Position numbers and translations under genes: made by a program. A stretch of DNA of 64,000 nucleotides from Erwinia phyllosphaerae (GTDB lineage Bacteria > Pseudomonadota > Gammaproteobacteria > Enterobacterales > Enterobacteriaceae): contig NZ_JAHSPF010000005.1 of assembly GCF_019132875.1 (NCBI RefSeq), positions 310,001 to 374,000 on the forward strand, written 5' to 3'. Below the pieces are notes generated by a model. It saw nothing but the letters and a program-made list of their open reading frames with translations. It ran no database searches and was not told the DNA's origin. Below are positions 10,502 to 20,438 of this stretch, in pieces. Numbering within the stretch: position 1 is the first letter of the stretch; every line of letters begins with the position of its first letter.

Positions 10502-11245
10502 CTACTGTATCGTCTCTCTCAGATGAAAGTCCTGGCTGGGCTGTAGATGCGTTTCAGCAAAATTTTTCACCACGCCGCTCTCTTTTTCCCTGACCTCTTC
10601 ATAAGGCTTCGACTGGCCGTAGAATTTGCCCAGCTGATTGACCGCCAGCGAATCGCACTCAATGGTGCCGTCCATAAAGCCGTTAGCGTTGATGGCTACC
10701 TCACGGCTGTGACACAACCCCTTCAGCTCGCCGCTAATCTCCGTACGCTGCGCCCAGATTTCGCCATCCACGCGGCCATTTTTCTGCACGTACACCGTTT
10801 TCTCGGAATTGATTTTGCCGCTTACGCTGCCGTTAACGTGAATATCGCCTACCGCGTTAATCTCTCCCACGATGGTACAGGTTTCCGGAATAGTCGCGGT
10901 GTTGGTATTGGCGTTGGCGTTAAGACTGGCGGCGTTAACTATCGTTGCGGCAGAAACGCTCTCTTCAAAATCGTCGTCCGGCGGTAAGGCACGTCCATTA
11001 TCAAAAGAGGCGTGGGTTGATTGTGCGGTGGGGTGGTAACCGCTCTCTTTACGTTTAAACATCATTATTTCCTTATTTAACGTGAGTTTCCTGAATGCAA
11101 GAAAGGTGATAACCGCAGAAGCCGCAGTCATCAGCAAGCCCCAATACTGGCGAACCAGCATCAGCGTGGTTCCCCAGCTCAGCGCATAAATAATCAATGC
11201 CGAAGCCCAGATTATCCAGACATACCAAAGCAGGTTGTAGTTCAT
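10502..11245 (-). CDS. Membrane-anchored bactofilin (CcmA-like polymer-forming protein)
   Basis: The 247-residue product begins with two hydrophobic helices (about residues 5-31 and 35-52), then a charged, low-complexity linker, then a bactofilin domain (about 122-230) with the regular beta-helix pattern of hydrophobic residues (TIVGEINAVGDIHVNGSVSGKI). Bactofilins polymerise into cytoskeletal scaffolds; Proteus mirabilis CcmA, a membrane bactofilin, affects cell shape. A second start is plausible: Met61/Met62 (11065/11062) has a strong AAGGAA ribosome site and would give a soluble form of about 186 residues. It is convergent with tktA. E. coli does not have this gene at this place. The assignment to the fold is solid; its role here is inferred. 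Confidence 0.85.
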   Translation of the reverse strand: MNYNLLWYVWIIWASALIIYALSWGTTLMLVRQYWGLLMTAASAVITFLAFRKLTLNKEIMMFKRKESGYHPTAQSTHASFDNGRALPPDDDFEESVSAATIVNAASLNANANTNTATIPETCTIVGEINAVGDIHVNGSVSGKINSEKTVYVQKNGRVDGEIWAQRTEISGELKGLCHSREVAINANGFMDGTIECDSLAVNQLGKFYGQSKPYEEVREKESGVVKNFAETHLQPSQDFHLRETIQ

Positions 11246-11501
11246 AGACCGGTCTACAAATGACCAGAAAAAGGACGCCAGCGCTGTCCTGCGCCCGCCG
11301 CACCCTTACACGGCGTATCGCCAGCGTTTCCCTCCTGGAAACGGTTATCAGAGTAAAAAAACAGGTTACTAAACTGCGTAAGTAAGAAAAGTCCGTCAAT
11401 AGTGTCGCCGATTGGTTATTTTTACGTTACCAGCAGTAAAAGCTACTGTACTACCAACCGTCACTAAATCGGTCTGTTTTTTATGCAGAAACTCACTTAA
11501 A

Positions 11502-11517
11502 TGTGATGCAGGTCAGA
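11502..11517 (+). promoter_or_regulatory. Predicted CRP site upstream of epd
   Basis: TGTGATGCAGGTCAGA matches the CRP core TGTGA-N6-TCACA in 9 of 10 fixed positions, 202 bp upstream of epd. The epd-pgk promoter region of E. coli is reported to be controlled by CRP and Cra, which agrees with the Cra-like site just downstream. Confidence 0.6.
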
Positions 11518-11577
11518 TTTTTAAGCTGACGATTGATCTGGCGCATTCCAATTATTCCGCATTGTCTTTATTGTAGC

Positions 11578-11589
11578 TGAACCGTTTCA
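11578..11589 (+). promoter_or_regulatory. Predicted Cra (FruR) site upstream of epd
   Basis: TGAACCGTTTCA is a near-perfect match to the Cra half-palindrome consensus (TGAAWCGNTTCA-like). It lies 130 bp before epd, in the promoter region of the glycolytic epd-pgk-fbaA cluster, a known type of Cra target. Confidence 0.65.
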
Positions 11590-11718
11590 ACAAGCCTGAT
11601 GGCAGGCACATTACCGCCATAACCGCAGGCTAAGAACGTAAAAATTCCCTGTACAAACGTGAACGTCTGGCTCAGGCTAACGCCCCGGTTTTACACTGAA
11701 TCTGGATGCAGGAGTGAT

Positions 11719-12765
11719 ATGACGGTTCGTATTGCCATAAACGGTTTTGGACGCATCGGGCGCAACGTACTACGTGCGCTTTACGAAAGCGGACGCCGCG
11801 CTGAGATTACCGTCGTGGCGGTCAATGAGCTGGCGGAAGCGGCCGGCATGGCGCATCTGTTGAAGTATGATACCAGTCACGGGCGCTTTGCCTGGGACGT
11901 GCGCCAGGAGCGCGATCTGCTGTGGGTAGGCGAAGACCCGATCCGTATTCTGCATCGCGCCGCTATCGCCGACCTGCCCTGGCAGGAGCTGAACGTGGAT
12001 GTCGTGCTGGACTGCACCGGCGTCTGGGGCAGCCGCGAAGACGGTGAAGCACATCTTGCCGCCGGTGCCAAAAAAGTCCTGTTCTCGCATCCTGGCGGCC
12101 ACGATCTCGATGCCACCGTGGTTTATGGCGTAAATGAGAAAGAACTAAAGCCCGACGACCGAATTGTGTCAAACGCCTCCTGCACCACCAACTGTATTAT
12201 TCCTGTTATCAAACTGTTAGATGATGCCTTTGGTATTGAGTCGGGAACGGTAACCACTATCCATTCGGCCATGCACGATCAGCAGGTTATCGACGCTTAC
12301 CATACCGATCTGCGACGGACTCGCGCCGCCAGCCAGTCGATTATTCCAGTGGACACCCGACTTGCTGCCGGTATTACGCGTATTTTTCCGAAATTTAACG
12401 ACCGTTTTGAAGCGATAGCGGTGCGCGTACCCACGATCAACGTGACGGCGATTGACTTAAGCGTCAGCGTACGCTCGGCGGTAAAAGCCTGTGAAGTCAA
12501 CGCGCTGCTGCGAAACGCCTCAGAAAAAACATTTAGTGGTATAGTTGACTATACGGAATTACCGTTAGTCTCCATCGATTTTAACCACGATCCGCACAGT
12601 GCCATTGTGGACGGCACGCAAACGCGGGTCAGCGGTCAGCACCTGATCAAAACGCTGGTCTGGTGCGACAACGAATGGGGCTTTGCTAACCGGATGATCG
12701 ATACCACGTTAGCAATGGCCGCCAGCGGCTTCAGCCAGGGCGCGGATTGCGCCTTTAAAATTTAG
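11719..12765 (+). CDS. epd: D-erythrose-4-phosphate dehydrogenase
   Basis: From ATG 11719 (preceded by GCAGGAGTG) the product is 348 residues and matches E. coli Epd (339 aa). It oxidises erythrose 4-phosphate to 4-phosphoerythronate with NAD+, feeding pyridoxal-phosphate synthesis. The Rossmann motif [19 protein letters not shown] and the catalytic cysteine in [13 protein letters not shown] are visible; the GAPDH-like C-terminal domain has [12 protein letters not shown]. The tail after MAASG is slightly longer than in E. coli. It starts the epd-pgk-fbaA cluster, with pgk 22 bp downstream. Confidence 0.96.
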   Translation: MTVRIAINGFGRIGRNVLRALYESGRRAEITVVAVNELAEAAGMAHLLKYDTSHGRFAWDVRQERDLLWVGEDPIRILHRAAIADLPWQELNVDVVLDCTGVWGSREDGEAHLAAGAKKVLFSHPGGHDLDATVVYGVNEKELKPDDRIVSNASCTTNCIIPVIKLLDDAFGIESGTVTTIHSAMHDQQVIDAYHTDLRRTRAASQSIIPVDTRLAAGITRIFPKFNDRFEAIAVRVPTINVTAIDLSVSVRSAVKACEVNALLRNASEKTFSGIVDYTELPLVSIDFNHDPHSAIVDGTQTRVSGQHLIKTLVWCDNEWGFANRMIDTTLAMAASGFSQGADCAFKI

Positions 12766-12787
12766 AGAATCAACGAGAGGACTCACC

Positions 12788-13948
12788 ATGTCTGTAATTA
12801 AAATGACTGATTTGGATCTTGCCGGGAAACGCGTACTGATTCGTTCCGATTTAAACGTGCCGGTGAAAGAGGGCAAAGTGACCTCTGACGCACGTATCCG
12901 TGCTTCACTGCCTACCATTGAAGCCGCGCTGAAACAGGGTGCGAAAGTAATGGTTACTTCTCACCTGGGCCGTCCGACCGAAGGCGAATACAACGAAGAG
13001 TTCTCTCTGCTGCCGGTAGTCAACTACCTGAAAGAGAAGCTTTCTTCGCCGGTGCGTCTGGAAAAAGATTATCTGGACGGCGTTGAAGTGGCAGAAGGTG
13101 AGCTGGTCGTACTGGAAAACGTCCGTTTCAATAAAGGCGAGAAAAAGGACGATGAGGCGCTCTCTAAAAAATATGCCGCGCTGTGCGATGTTTATATAAT
13201 GGATGCTTTCGGCACCGCGCACCGTGCTCAGGCTTCTACCCACGGCGTAGGTAAATATGCACCGGTAGCCTGTGCTGGCCCGCTGTTGGCTAACGAGCTG
13301 GAAGCGCTGGGCAAAGCACTGAAAGAGCCTGCACGCCCAATGGTCGCCGTGGTAGGTGGTTCTAAAGTTTCCACTAAATTTGACGTGCTGAACTCGCTGG
13401 TAAAAATCGCTGATACCGTGATCGTTGGCGGCGGCATCGCCAATACCTTTGTGGCTATCGACAATAAAGTGGGCAAGTCTCTGTACGAGCCAGATTTTGT
13501 TGATGCGGCGAAAAAACTGCGCGACGAATTTAAAATTCCGGTGCCAACCGACTCCCGCGTCGGCACGGAATTCTCTGAAACTGCGCCTTCTACCGTGAAG
13601 AAAGTGACGGAAGTACAGGATAACGAAGAGATCATGGACTTCGGTGACGAAACCGCTCAGGCAATGGCTAAGTTGTTGAAAGAAGCCAAAACCATTCTGT
13701 GGAATGGCCCGGTCGGCGTGTTTGAGTTCCCGAATTTCCGCAAAGGCACCGAAATCGTGGCGAAAGCCATTGCCGACAGCGACGCATTCTCTATCGCAGG
13801 CGGCGGTGATACGCTGGCGGCGATCGACCTCTTCGGCATTGAAGATAAAATCTCCTATATCTCTACCGGCGGCGGCGCTTTCCTGGAGTTCGTGGAAGGT
13901 AAAACCCTGCCAGCGGTTGCCATGCTGGAAGAGCGTGCGAAACAGTAA
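12788..13948 (+). CDS. pgk: Phosphoglycerate kinase
   Basis: The 386-residue protein matches E. coli Pgk (387 aa). It transfers phosphate from 1,3-bisphosphoglycerate to ADP in glycolysis. The N-terminal signature [13 protein letters not shown], the substrate-binding [21 protein letters not shown], and the nucleotide-site WNGPVGVFE and [11 protein letters not shown] are all visible. The start follows an ACGAGAGGA ribosome site. It is the middle gene of epd-pgk-fbaA. Confidence 0.97.
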   Translation: MSVIKMTDLDLAGKRVLIRSDLNVPVKEGKVTSDARIRASLPTIEAALKQGAKVMVTSHLGRPTEGEYNEEFSLLPVVNYLKEKLSSPVRLEKDYLDGVEVAEGELVVLENVRFNKGEKKDDEALSKKYAALCDVYIMDAFGTAHRAQASTHGVGKYAPVACAGPLLANELEALGKALKEPARPMVAVVGGSKVSTKFDVLNSLVKIADTVIVGGGIANTFVAIDNKVGKSLYEPDFVDAAKKLRDEFKIPVPTDSRVGTEFSETAPSTVKKVTEVQDNEEIMDFGDETAQAMAKLLKEAKTILWNGPVGVFEFPNFRKGTEIVAKAIADSDAFSIAGGGDTLAAIDLFGIEDKISYISTGGGAFLEFVEGKTLPAVAMLEERAKQ

Positions 13949-14037
13949 CCTCTGTGGCGGAGGGCTGCCTCCGTCAAAATGATTTGCCCAATCAGGCGCA
14001 AAATCTTTACTACGGCCGACGAAACAGGACAAAAAAC

Positions 14038-15117
14038 ATGTCTAAAATTTTTGATTTCGTAAAACCAGGCGTTGTCACCGGTGATGACGTACAGAAAATC
14101 TTTCAAGTCGCAAAAGAGAACAAGTTCGCACTGCCAGCGGTAAACTGCGTCGGCACCGACTCCATTAACGCCGTTCTGGAAACTGCCGCGAAGGTCAAAG
14201 CGCCGGTTATCATCCAGTTCTCTAACGGCGGCGCGGCCTTTATTGCCGGTAAAGGCCTGAAATCCGACAAGCCACAGGCCGCAGCCATCCTGGGCGCAAT
14301 CTCTGGCGCACATCACGTGCATCAGATGGCAGAACACTATGGCGTGCCGGTTATCCTGCATACCGACCACTGTGCTAAAAAACTGCTGCCGTGGATCGAC
14401 GGTCTGCTGGACGCGGGCGAAGCGCACTTCGAGAAAACCGGTAAGCCGCTGTTCTCTTCCCACATGATCGACCTTTCCGAAGAGTCGCTGGAAGAAAACA
14501 TCGAAATCAGCAGCAAGTACCTGGCGCGCATGGCGAAAATCAACATGACGCTGGAAATCGAGCTGGGCTGCACCGGTGGTGAAGAAGACGGCGTGGACAA
14601 CAGCCACATGGACGCTTCTGCGCTGTATACCCAGCCGGAAGACGTTGACTACGCTTATGAGAAACTGAACGCTATCAGCCCACGCTTCACCATTGCTGCC
14701 TCTTTCGGCAACGTGCACGGCGTATACAAGCCGGGTAACGTGAAGCTGACCCCGACCATTCTGCGTGATTCACAGGCCTATGTGACTAAAAAACATAACC
14801 TGCCGCATAATGCGCTGGACTTCGTTTTCCACGGTGGTTCCGGTTCTTCTGCCGCTGAGATTGAGGAATCAATCAGCTATGGCGTGATCAAAATGAACAT
14901 CGATACCGATACCCAATGGGCAACCTGGGACGGTATTCTGCAGTACTACAAAAAGAACGAAGGCTATCTGCAGGCGCAGCTGGGTAACCCGGAAGGCGCA
15001 GACAAACCAAACAAGAAATATTACGATCCGCGCGTATGGCTGCGTTCCGCTCAGACTTCTATGATTACTCGTCTGGAACAGGCGTTTAAAGAACTGAATG
15101 CGGTAGACGTGCTGTAA
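14038..15117 (+). CDS. fbaA: Fructose-bisphosphate aldolase, class II
   Basis: The ATG at 14038 gives 359 residues, the same length as E. coli FbaA, starting MSKIFDFVKPGVV. This zinc enzyme cleaves fructose 1,6-bisphosphate to glyceraldehyde 3-phosphate and dihydroxyacetone phosphate. Metal ligands are visible in ILHTDHCAKK, TLEIELGCTGGEEDGVD, FGNVHGVYKPGN and VFHGGSGSS. The frame extends upstream of 14038, but the conserved N-terminus sets the start. It is the last gene of the cluster and is followed by a strong terminator. Confidence 0.97.
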   Translation: MSKIFDFVKPGVVTGDDVQKIFQVAKENKFALPAVNCVGTDSINAVLETAAKVKAPVIIQFSNGGAAFIAGKGLKSDKPQAAAILGAISGAHHVHQMAEHYGVPVILHTDHCAKKLLPWIDGLLDAGEAHFEKTGKPLFSSHMIDLSEESLEENIEISSKYLARMAKINMTLEIELGCTGGEEDGVDNSHMDASALYTQPEDVDYAYEKLNAISPRFTIAASFGNVHGVYKPGNVKLTPTILRDSQAYVTKKHNLPHNALDFVFHGGSGSSAAEIEESISYGVIKMNIDTDTQWATWDGILQYYKKNEGYLQAQLGNPEGADKPNKKYYDPRVWLRSAQTSMITRLEQAFKELNAVDVL

Positions 15118-15135
15118 GCGGCTGTATCTGTTATT

Positions 15136-15161
15136 AAAGGCTCCCTGGTGGAGCCTTTTTT
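15136..15161 (+). terminator. fbaA intrinsic terminator
   Basis: GGCTCC and GGAGCC (extended by AAA/TTT) form a stem with a CTGGT loop followed by six T residues, 20 bp after the fbaA stop codon. Confidence 0.9.
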
Positions 15162-15415
15162 ATGCGTTCTCTCTTACCCCTCACATCATATTTTAACGAT
15201 GTTATAAAACGTGCCTCCGTTATCCCCGCTGACCGTTTTTAAACCTTGCAAAAAGCACGGTTAAAATAGCGTTATGCGCGTAACAAATTATTAATTTGCC
15301 TCGTTATTTGGCACCCGCCGCGATTTTTGGTTACGCTTGGGGTTTGGGATGCTGGCATTCACTGGCAATCAATAACTGCTTACTTCCCGTCGGGGAACAA
15401 CAACAGGATAAGCAT

Positions 15416-16318
15416 ATGGAAGATTTGAACGTAGTTGACGGCGTCAACCGTGCCGGCAGCTGGCTGGTACATAACCAGGCGCTGCTGCTGAGCTATGCGG
15501 TAAATATCGTCGCGGCCATTATCATTCTGATTATCGGTTCAATCGTGGCGCGCATTATCGCCAGAACGCTAAACAAAGTACTGCGCGCTCGTCATATCGA
15601 CGCCACCGTCGCGGATTTCCTTTCAGCGCTGGTGCGCTATGGCGTTATCGCTTTTACGCTAATTGCCGCACTGGGACGCGTTGGCGTGCAAACGGCATCG
15701 GTCATCGCCGTACTGGGTGCCGCCGGTTTAGCCGTGGGCCTGGCCCTGCAAGGTTCGCTGTCTAACCTGGCGGCTGGCGTACTGCTGGTCACCTTCCGTC
15801 CGTTCCGTACCGGTGACTTTATCGATATCGGTATTATGGGAACGGTGCAGCAGGTGCAGATTTTCTCTACCACGCTGAAGTCTTCAGACGGTAAAACCGT
15901 GGTGGTGCCAAACGGAAAAATCATTGCCGGTAACATCGTTAACTTCTCGCGCGAACCGGTTCGCCGTAATGAGTTTATCATTGGCGTTTCGTACGACGCT
16001 GACGTTGACCAGGTGTTAAAGCTGCTGCGTGAGGTTGTGGATGCGGATCCGCGCGTATTGCAGGACATGGGCGTGCAGATTGGCCTGAACGAGCTGGCGG
16101 CTTCTTCTGTTAACTACGTTGTACGCTGCTGGAGTAACGCGGGCGATCTGCAAAACGTTTACTGGGATCTGATGAAAAACTTCAAGCGCACGCTGGATGC
16201 AAACAACATCGGTATTCCTTATCCGCAAATGGACGTTCATCTTCATCAGGATAAAAGCGCTGAAGCAAAAAGCGAATCAGCGCCAGCCGCAGCGCGTGCA
16301 CCAGTGCACGCCGAGTAA
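15416..16318 (+). CDS. mscS: Small-conductance mechanosensitive channel MscS
   Basis: From ATG 15416 (MEDLNVVDG) the product is 300 residues; E. coli MscS is 286. It is a heptameric inner-membrane channel that opens on membrane tension to release solutes during osmotic downshock. Three N-terminal helices are clear; the pore-lining helix 3 has the glycine/alanine pattern [20 protein letters not shown] followed by [12 protein letters not shown], then the beta domain with [26 protein letters not shown]. The extra length is an alanine/serine-rich tail after [11 protein letters not shown]. The intergenic stretch before it (15162-15415) shows no gene. Confidence 0.95.
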   Translation: MEDLNVVDGVNRAGSWLVHNQALLLSYAVNIVAAIIILIIGSIVARIIARTLNKVLRARHIDATVADFLSALVRYGVIAFTLIAALGRVGVQTASVIAVLGAAGLAVGLALQGSLSNLAAGVLLVTFRPFRTGDFIDIGIMGTVQQVQIFSTTLKSSDGKTVVVPNGKIIAGNIVNFSREPVRRNEFIIGVSYDADVDQVLKLLREVVDADPRVLQDMGVQIGLNELAASSVNYVVRCWSNAGDLQNVYWDLMKNFKRTLDANNIGIPYPQMDVHLHQDKSAEAKSESAPAAARAPVHAE

Positions 16319-16396
16319 CAGCATCATGGTCAGGCCTGCGCGGCAGTAAAAAACCATCGCGCAGGCAGCAAAAGGATTCTTTGCAGCAGCAATCTG

Positions 16397-16420
16397 AAGG
16401 CGAACATTGGTTCGCCTTTT
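16397..16420 (+). terminator. mscS intrinsic terminator
   Basis: AAGGCGAAC and GTTCGCCTT form a perfect 9-bp stem with an ATTG loop followed by a short T-rich tail, about 78 bp after mscS. Confidence 0.8.
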
Positions 16421-16530
16421 CTCTGTTCTTCTGTATTAGTTTTACTGATATATCATAAGATTTTTCCATTTCCTCTAATGTTACTGCCGCTATACACTCG
16501 CCGCCAGTCACGATTATTTGAGGAATTACC

Positions 16531-17148
16531 ATGTTTTCCGTCTTCTTTCAGGGCATGGCGCTGGGCGCTGCGCTAATCCTGCCGCTCGGGCCGCAAAATG
16601 CCTTTGTGATGAACCAGGGCGTACGCCGTCACTACCATCTGATGACCGCCGGACTCTGCACTCTGAGCGACATCCTGCTGATTTGCGGAGGCGTATTTGG
16701 TGGTAGCGCGCTGCTGACGCATTCCACGCTGCTGTTGAATCTGGTTACCTGGGGCGGCGTGCTCTTCCTGCTCTGGTACGGTTGGGGGGCGTTACGTACC
16801 GCAACAAGCGGCAATATTGAGCTGGCTTCCAGCAGCGCAATGAAGCAAAGCCGCTGGCGTATTATTGCCACCTTGCTGGCCGTCACCTGGCTTAATCCTC
16901 ATGTTTACCTGGATACCTTTGTCGTATTAGGCAGCCTGGGCGGCCAGCTTCCGGCTGATGCGCGTAAGTGGTTCGCTCTTGGTTCGGCCAGCGCTTCGCT
17001 TATCTGGTTTTTTGGCCTGGCGCTGCTGGCCGCCTGGCTTGCGCCGCGTCTCAATACCACCAAAGCCCAGCGTATTATTAACCTGCTGGTGGGGCTGGTA
17101 ATGTGGGGCATTGCGCTAAAGCTGGCGCTACAGGCGACAGGTTTCTGA
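16531..17148 (+). CDS. argO: Arginine exporter ArgO (LysE family)
   Basis: The 205-residue membrane protein matches E. coli ArgO (211 aa). It exports L-arginine (and canavanine) across the inner membrane. LysE-family features are visible: [17 protein letters not shown] in the first helix region and [19 protein letters not shown] in the middle, with six predicted helices. The start is set by the conserved MFSVFFQG N-terminus and an AGGAA ribosome site. ArgP, the known activator of argO in E. coli, is encoded about 1 kb downstream. Confidence 0.95.
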   Translation: MFSVFFQGMALGAALILPLGPQNAFVMNQGVRRHYHLMTAGLCTLSDILLICGGVFGGSALLTHSTLLLNLVTWGGVLFLLWYGWGALRTATSGNIELASSSAMKQSRWRIIATLLAVTWLNPHVYLDTFVVLGSLGGQLPADARKWFALGSASASLIWFFGLALLAAWLAPRLNTTKAQRIINLLVGLVMWGIALKLALQATGF

Positions 17149-17297
17149 TAAAACAGAACTCACTCCAGGAATTGCGGTCATAGTCTGGCAGGTATAATCG
17201 CACTAAGATGCGTGCTGATGGAACACGTTGCTGAAGCTGGCGCGCTGCATAAAGGCCAGCTTCTTTTAAGATGATTGAAGTCCCATGGAGGAATCCT

Positions 17298-18017
17298 TTG
17301 AAGCTGACTAAACTGGCTCTGGCCGCCCTGATTTTTGCCTCTCCTTTGGCTGCTGTTGCCGATGAATTGCCTAACGGCCCGCACGTTGTGACTTCCGGAC
17401 AGGCGAGCGTTGACGCTACGCCAGATATCGCCACGCTGGCTATCGAAGTGGGCGTTTCTTCTAAAGATGCTTCGGAAGCTAAAAAGCAGGCCGACAGCCG
17501 CGTCGCCCAGTATTTTGACTTCCTGCAAAAAAACGGCATTGATAAAAAAGATATCAATGCGGCTAATCTGCGCACGCAGCCCGAATATGACTATCTGAAA
17601 GACGGCAAGTCGGAGTTGAAAGGCTACCGGGCGATACGTCAGGTGCAGGTTACGCTGCGCCAGCTGGATAAGCTGAACGAGCTGCTGGACGGCGCGCTTA
17701 AATCGGGTCTGAATGAGATCCGCTCGGTGGAGCTGGGCGTCTCTAATCCTGACAGCTACCGTGATAAGGCCCGTCAGGCCGCTATCGATAACGCTATCCA
17801 GCAGGCTGGCGCACTGGCGAAAGGCTTTAATGCCCAGCTGGGGCCGGTTTACAGCATCCGCTATCATGTTGCGAACTATCAGCCAATGCCTATGGCGCGG
17901 ATGTTTAAAACTGCCGACGCCGCACCGATGAGTTCCGCCGCGCAGACCTACGAGCAGCAAAGCATTCACTTTGACGATCAGGTGGATGTGGTCTTTGAGC
18001 TACAGCGTAAGCAGTAG
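17298..18017 (+). CDS. yggE: YggE, periplasmic SIMPL-domain protein
   Basis: I chose the TTG at 17298 as start: it is preceded by GGAGGA at good spacing and gives a normal signal peptide (residues about 1-22, KLTKLALAALIFASPLAAVA). The 239-residue product matches E. coli YggE (246 aa), including LPNGPHVVTSGQASVDATPDIATLAIEV and the QIRY/SIRYHVANYQPMP region. The SIMPL/DUF541 domain fills the mature protein. In E. coli it has been associated with reduced oxidative stress; the mechanism is unknown. An ATG lies further upstream at 17271, but it would place charged residues ahead of the signal. Confidence 0.92.
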   Translation: MKLTKLALAALIFASPLAAVADELPNGPHVVTSGQASVDATPDIATLAIEVGVSSKDASEAKKQADSRVAQYFDFLQKNGIDKKDINAANLRTQPEYDYLKDGKSELKGYRAIRQVQVTLRQLDKLNELLDGALKSGLNEIRSVELGVSNPDSYRDKARQAAIDNAIQQAGALAKGFNAQLGPVYSIRYHVANYQPMPMARMFKTADAAPMSSAAQTYEQQSIHFDDQVDVVFELQRKQ

Positions 18018-18033
18018 TTTTTCGTTTGAAAAG

Positions 18034-18063
18034 AACGTCCGGTAACGGCTCACCGGACGTTTT
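18034..18063 (+). terminator. yggE terminator hairpin
   Basis: AACGTCCGGT and ACCGGACGTT form a perfect 10-bp stem with an 8-nt loop and a short T-run, 16 bp after yggE. argP converges on it from the other side. Confidence 0.75.
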
Positions 18064-18115
18064 CCCGTCCTGTTTTATGCCGGCAAGGTGCGGCGACCGC
18101 TGCCCGATAGCAAAC

Positions 18116-19012
18116 TTATGTCCCCTGGCGCAGCACGCGGTGTCCGTGCGCAATCAATGCATCGGTAACTTTACGCATTAAGCGGCTTTCCGGGGCAAAA
18201 CGATGCCAGTAAAGCATACGGCGCTGAAACAGCCCTGGCGTCAGGTCAATCAGTTCGCCTTCCGCCAGTTCACGTTCAATTTGCAAATGCGGGATCATAC
18301 AGCAGGTGGTGCCCTGACGAGCCAGCTGCACAAAGGCCTCTGACGAGTTGACGATATGGCAAGGCACGCTGCCCGGCGACAGATCGAAATTCTGCTGTAA
18401 AAACGCCTGGTGCATATCATCAAGGTGGTCAAAAGCGACCGCAGGCGCTTTCAGCAGCGCAGAACGGGTGACGCCGTTCGGGAAATACCGTGCCGCAAAC
18501 TCTTTGGAACCCACAAACAAATAATCCAGCGCGCCCAGCTGATCGACCAGACAGCTTGGTAGCGGCTGCGGCTGGATACTGACCGCGCCAACCACTTCGC
18601 CACGGCGTAACCGTTCCTGGGTGCGGGTTTCGTCTTCAACCTGTAGGTTCAGACGTACCGGTGAGTCGCTCAAAACGGTTTTCAACGCGGGCAGAAGCCA
18701 GGTTGCCAGGCTGTCGGCGTTGACCGCCAGCGACAGCAGCAATGGCGTGGTGCCGCTGTGTTCATCACCCAGCCACTCCTCTTCCAGTAGTTCGACCTGA
18801 TGCAGGAGTGCCAGCAGTTTTTGCCCCTGTTCCGTCGGGCGCGGCGGCACCGTGCGCACCAGCAACGGCTGGCCGAACATGTTTTCCAGCTGCTTAATAC
18901 GCTGCGAAACCGCAGATTGCGTAATACAAAGTTTCTGTGCCGCGCGTTCAAAGCCGCGCTCGCGAATCACTGCATCCAGCGCCTGAAGCGTTCGATAGTC
19001 CGGGCGTTTCAT
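18116..19012 (-). CDS. argP: LysR-type regulator ArgP (IciA)
   Basis: The 298-residue product matches E. coli ArgP (297 aa). The N-terminal winged helix-turn-helix is clear ([33 protein letters not shown]), followed by a type-2 periplasmic-binding-like effector domain. ArgP activates argO in response to arginine, with lysine as antagonist, and regulates several lysine-related genes. It is divergent from rpiA, as in E. coli. Confidence 0.96.
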   Translation of the reverse strand: MKRPDYRTLQALDAVIRERGFERAAQKLCITQSAVSQRIKQLENMFGQPLLVRTVPPRPTEQGQKLLALLHQVELLEEEWLGDEHSGTTPLLLSLAVNADSLATWLLPALKTVLSDSPVRLNLQVEDETRTQERLRRGEVVGAVSIQPQPLPSCLVDQLGALDYLFVGSKEFAARYFPNGVTRSALLKAPAVAFDHLDDMHQAFLQQNFDLSPGSVPCHIVNSSEAFVQLARQGTTCCMIPHLQIERELAEGELIDLTPGLFQRRMLYWHRFAPESRLMRKVTDALIAHGHRVLRQGT

Positions 19013-19205
19013 TGTTGTTTTAGCTCTCTTTCAGGTGTGGAATCTGCACTATGCCATATTTTTGTCATTTTGCCCTGTGCTTAAGCGTGCTGGTTTTGCG
19101 GCATCTCTTCCATACTCGCAACAAATGCCGCTACGGAGCGGTTTTTTCGGCGAGGGTTGTTTTATACTATCGCCACACAGTAGCTGCACGGATTCTAAAC
19201 TTACC

Positions 19206-19865
19206 ATGACGCAGGATGAACTGAAAAAAGCCGTTGGCTGGGCCGCGTTAAAATACGTCAAGCGCGGGACGATTGTTGGCGTGGGCACCGGTTCGACCGC
19301 CGCCCATTTTATTGACGCGCTGGGCACCATTAAGCACGACATCGAAGGCGCGGTTTCCAGTTCGGAAGCCTCTACGCTCAGGTTGAAAAGCCTGGGTATC
19401 CCGGTTTTCGACCTGAACGAAGTCGATTCACTGTCGGTCTATGTCGACGGCGCCGACGAGATCAACGGCGCAATGCAGATGATCAAGGGCGGTGGAGCAG
19501 CGCTGACTCGCGAGAAGATTATTGCTGCCGTGGCCGACACGTTTGTCTGCATTGCGGATGAGTCCAAACAGGTCGACGTGCTGGGTAAGTTCCCGCTGCC
19601 GGTTGAGGTTATCCCGATGGCGCGTAGCTTTGTCGCGCGTGAACTGGTTAAGCTGGGCGGCCTGCCGGAGTATCGTCAGCACGTGGTCACCGATAACGGT
19701 AACGTCATCCTTGATGTGCATAACCTGAAAATTCTGGATGCGGTTGCGCTGGAAAAGGCCATCAACGCGCTGCCTGGCGTCGTAACGGTAGGTCTGTTTG
19801 CCACGCGTGCGGCGGATATTGCGCTAATTGGCACCGCCGACGGTGTGAAAACCCTGCAAGGTTGA
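19206..19865 (+). CDS. rpiA: Ribose-5-phosphate isomerase A
   Basis: The ATG at 19206 gives 219 residues, the E. coli RpiA length. It interconverts ribose 5-phosphate and ribulose 5-phosphate. Visible are [15 protein letters not shown] (phosphate loop), [10 protein letters not shown] (catalytic acidic residues) and [12 protein letters not shown]. The open frame extends upstream of 19206 but the conserved [18 protein letters not shown] fixes the start. The 3' side leads directly into a tandem-repeat array. Confidence 0.96.
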   Translation: MTQDELKKAVGWAALKYVKRGTIVGVGTGSTAAHFIDALGTIKHDIEGAVSSSEASTLRLKSLGIPVFDLNEVDSLSVYVDGADEINGAMQMIKGGGAALTREKIIAAVADTFVCIADESKQVDVLGKFPLPVEVIPMARSFVARELVKLGGLPEYRQHVVTDNGNVILDVHNLKILDAVALEKAINALPGVVTVGLFATRAADIALIGTADGVKTLQG

Positions 19866-19890
19866 TTAAGGTCGACAGCGTAAAAACGCG

Positions 19891-20092
19891 CTCGGGCTGA
19901 CAGGCATTGCTGGCGGCCCAAAACTCTGCCGGACAGGCGTTGCTGGTTGCATGAAAGCTCGCCGGACAGGCGTTGTTGGTGGCGTAAAAGCTCTGCCGGA
20001 CAGGCGTTGCTGGTGGCGTAAAAGCTCTGCCGGACAGGCATTGCTGACAGCCCAAAACTCTGCCGGACAGGCATGGCAGGTGGGTTACAAAA
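19891..20092 (+). repeat. Tandem array of about 34-bp repeats between rpiA and serA
   Basis: Six adjacent copies lie at 19891-19923, 19924-19957, 19958-19990, 19991-20024, 20025-20057 and 20058-20092; a degenerate seventh may follow to about 20125. Copy lengths are 33-35 bp. Every copy except the first contains GCCGGACAGGC, whose ends form a small inverted repeat (GCC-GGACA-GGC). Copies 3 and 4 are almost identical, and the edge copies are most diverged. Copies are contiguous without spacers, so it is not a CRISPR. The unit length is not a multiple of three, so a coding role is unlikely. The rest of the gap to serA (20126-20438) holds the presumed serA promoter and no gene that I can see. Confidence 0.85.
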
Positions 20093-20438
20093 CTCGTCAG
20101 GCTGACAGAAGCCGCTGGCGGCGCAATGCAGCCATAGAAAAACGATCTTATGGTCGTGCAGGCCGCGGTGATTATTTTTTGATAAAAAACAACTTTTCTT
20201 TCGCAGGCTGAATTTAGTGACATATATCACGGAATCGATCGCAACAGTGCGATCCTGCTAATGAAGGTCTACGCATCGTGATTATCTGTCGATTTGTACC
20301 GAGGCTTTCCCGTAGCATGCTGGAGTGCAGGCAATCGTTTGTATTGCCGCGCGCCGAAATTTTGATATTTTGACAGAAGGCTGGCTTATTACCGTAATAA
20401 ACCAGCCACTTCTGAAGTCTGCTGAATAGGGTCGGGAA

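Noticed and set aside
19891-20092. CRISPR array
   Set aside because: The copies are directly adjacent without unique spacers, and no cas genes are present.
19676-20230. Long frames across the rpiA-serA repeats on both strands
   Set aside because: They consist of translated tandem repeats (for example recurring MPVRQSF-type peptides), overlap rpiA, and lack conservation; they are by-products of the array.
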